Below are positions 5,546-6,657 of a DNA stretch of 6,657 bases, piece by piece. Where the stretch lies: NCBI GenBank assembly GCA_021778875.1, contig JAJYBT010000147.1:1-6657 (forward strand), given 5' to 3'. The position numbers and the translations under genes are program-made. The stretch's first letter is position 1, and each line of letters starts with the position of its first letter. This DNA is from Acidobacteriota bacterium. GTDB taxonomy: Bacteria > Acidobacteriota > Terriglobia > Terriglobales > Acidobacteriaceae. The notes beneath the pieces are model-generated. The model had not been told where the DNA came from and made no database searches. It saw only the letters and a list, made by a program, of their open reading frames with translations.

Positions 5546-5568
5546 GTTCGGTCGCCGGTTCTGTCGCC
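5546..5568 (-). repeat. Short tandem duplication between hscA and fdx
   Basis: On the + strand GTTCGGTCGCC (5546-5556) and GTTCTGTCGCC (5558-5568) repeat with a 12-nt period and one mismatch in 11. Together they fill about half of the 44-nt hscA-fdx gap. It may be a simple slippage duplication. It stays clear of the fdx ribosome site. Confidence 0.4.
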
Positions 5569-5571
5569 TGC

Positions 5572-6657
5572 TTATTTGAACTCCGCCGGGGCCATGGGAT
5601 GGGGAGCCGTCAACTCGTCGCCCAGTTCCTCGCCGGCAGCATCCATGGTCTTGCCGCGAATCGCCGTGGTCACCGCAGCCTCCATCATCAGCTCGGCAAA
5701 GCGCCGCGTGGACTGGTCAAGCGCCGCCGTTGCTTCGCGGATGGCGTTCAAATCGCTGCCCTGCTTCACCTGCGCCAGCCGGTCGCGCGCGGCTGCAATC
5801 GCCGCCTGCTCCTCGCCCCGCAACTGCTGCCATGCCGGATTCAGCGGAGCGCGCTCAACGGCTGCCAGAATCGTTTCAGCTTCGTTGCGTGCTTCAATCA
5901 ACAACCGTGCGGCAAAGTCCTCTTCAGCGTGATCGAACGAGTCGAGAATCATGCTCTCGACCTGATCATCGGTCAGGCCATAGGTGGGCTTCACCTCAAT
6001 CTGCGCAGCCTTGCCGCTGCGCTGCTCGCGCGCGGATACCTGCAGGATGCCATCCGCATCGATGAGAAACTTCACTTCAATGCGCGGCAACCCGGCACTC
6101 ATCGGCGGAATGCCCTTCAGATCAAAGCGCGCCAGCGAGCGGCAGTCCGCGGCGAGTTCGCGCTCGCCCTGCACCACGTGGATGGCAACATTCGTCTGGC
6201 CGTCCACCCCGGTTGTGAAGTGCTCCGTAGCCGACGCCGGAATGGTGGAGTTGCGCGGAATGATGCGCGCCACCACCCCGCCCAGCGCTTCAATGCCCAG
6301 CGAAAGCGGCGTCACATCCAGCAGCAGCATCTGCTCCGTGGTCTTGGAGGCTCCGGCCAGAATATCCGCCTGCACCGCCGCGCCCAGGGCAACCACCTCG
6401 TCGGGATTCAGATCCGTGTGCGGCTTTTTGCCCCGCGCGCCCAGATGGAAAAGTTCATCCACAAGTTGCCGCACAGCGGGAATCCGCGTCGATCCGCCAA
6501 CGAGAACAACTTCGTCAATCTGCTCCGCCGTAATGCCCGCATCCGCCAGCGCCTGCTTGCAGGGCCCTGCCGTACGCTCCAGGATCGGCTCAATCAACTG
6601 CTCAAACACGCCGCGCGGCATCTCGCGCTGGTAGCGGTCGCCGTTGGGCAGCTCAAT
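5572..6657 (-). CDS. hscA: HscA, Hsp70-type Fe-S chaperone (N-terminal part outside window)
   Basis: HscA is the Hsp70 that, with its J-partner HscB, binds the scaffold IscU and uses ATP to help release the [2Fe-2S] cluster. The visible 361 residues are the C-terminal half and more of a protein of about 620 aa; the frame runs off the right edge. Numbered from the first visible codon (6657-6655), the end of the ATPase domain has the Hsp70 signature VVLVGGSTRIP (about 50-60) and NPDEVVALGAAVQADILAG (about 84-102). The interdomain linker is MLLLDVTPLSLGIE (about 110-123). The substrate-binding beta domain has the HscA-like VVQGERELAADCRSLARFDL (about 161-180), and the helical lid begins near VKPTYGLTDDQVESMI. 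The lid sequence and the lack of a DnaK-type EEVK tail separate it from DnaK. The stop is TAA at 5574-5572, 44 nt before the fdx start. The neighbours fdx and iscX confirm the assignment. Confidence 0.94.
   Translation of the reverse strand: MELPNGDRYQREMPRGVFEQLIEPILERTAGPCKQALADAGITAEQIDEVVLVGGSTRIPAVRQLVDELFHLGARGKKPHTDLNPDEVVALGAAVQADILAGASKTTEQMLLLDVTPLSLGIEALGGVVARIIPRNSTIPASATEHFTTGVDGQTNVAIHVVQGERELAADCRSLARFDLKGIPPMSAGLPRIEVKFLIDADGILQVSAREQRSGKAAQIEVKPTYGLTDDQVESMILDSFDHAEEDFAARLLIEARNEAETILAAVERAPLNPAWQQLRGEEQAAIAAARDRLAQVKQGSDLNAIREATAALDQSTRRFAELMMEAAVTTAIRGKTMDAAGEELGDELTAPHPMAPAEFK

Noticed and set aside
5984..6634. 216-codon + strand frame opposite hscA
   Set aside because: Low-complexity Ser/Arg/Ala composition; shadow of hscA.

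Overview
The window is GC-rich, densely coded bacterial chromosome. The DUF4337-type membrane protein, the long-armed YraN protein and the sequence style of the Isc genes recall Acidobacteriota of the Terriglobia/Acidobacteriaceae type. That assignment rests on remembered family resemblance, not on a search. I see no mobile element, CRISPR array, rRNA or tRNA.

Left part (1-2071, + strand): the 3' end of cysS (cysteinyl-tRNA synthetase), then a DUF4337 membrane protein with a coiled coil, then an unrecognised secreted protein with four cysteines in its mature part. The gaps are short, so these may be co-transcribed.

Middle (2072-2462): a 391-nt gap with no convincing gene. It holds two perfect inverted repeats that share bases and cannot form together, plus a bulged hairpin closer to the next gene. 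This is the only part of the window that the genes leave unexplained. Next comes a complete PLP-dependent class III aminotransferase (2463-3857), closed by a textbook intrinsic terminator (3877-3916).

Right part: a + strand pair, a YraN/UPF0102 nuclease-fold protein (3962-4447) and a small VOC-fold protein (4497-4874), meets a - strand iron-sulfur assembly cluster tail to tail with 6 nt between stop codons. Read on the - strand, that cluster is hscA (5' part outside the window), fdx ([2Fe-2S] ferredoxin) and iscX. HscA is the Hsp70 that acts on the scaffold IscU, Fdx supplies electrons, and IscX tunes the cysteine desulfurase IscS. iscS, iscU and hscB are not in the window; hscB would be expected upstream of hscA, beyond position 6657.

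Overall this is mostly housekeeping sequence. I found no clear new system. The points most worth checking are the competing hairpins before the aminotransferase, a His-containing insert in the ferredoxin, the VOC protein without its usual metal ligands, and the unknown secreted protein.
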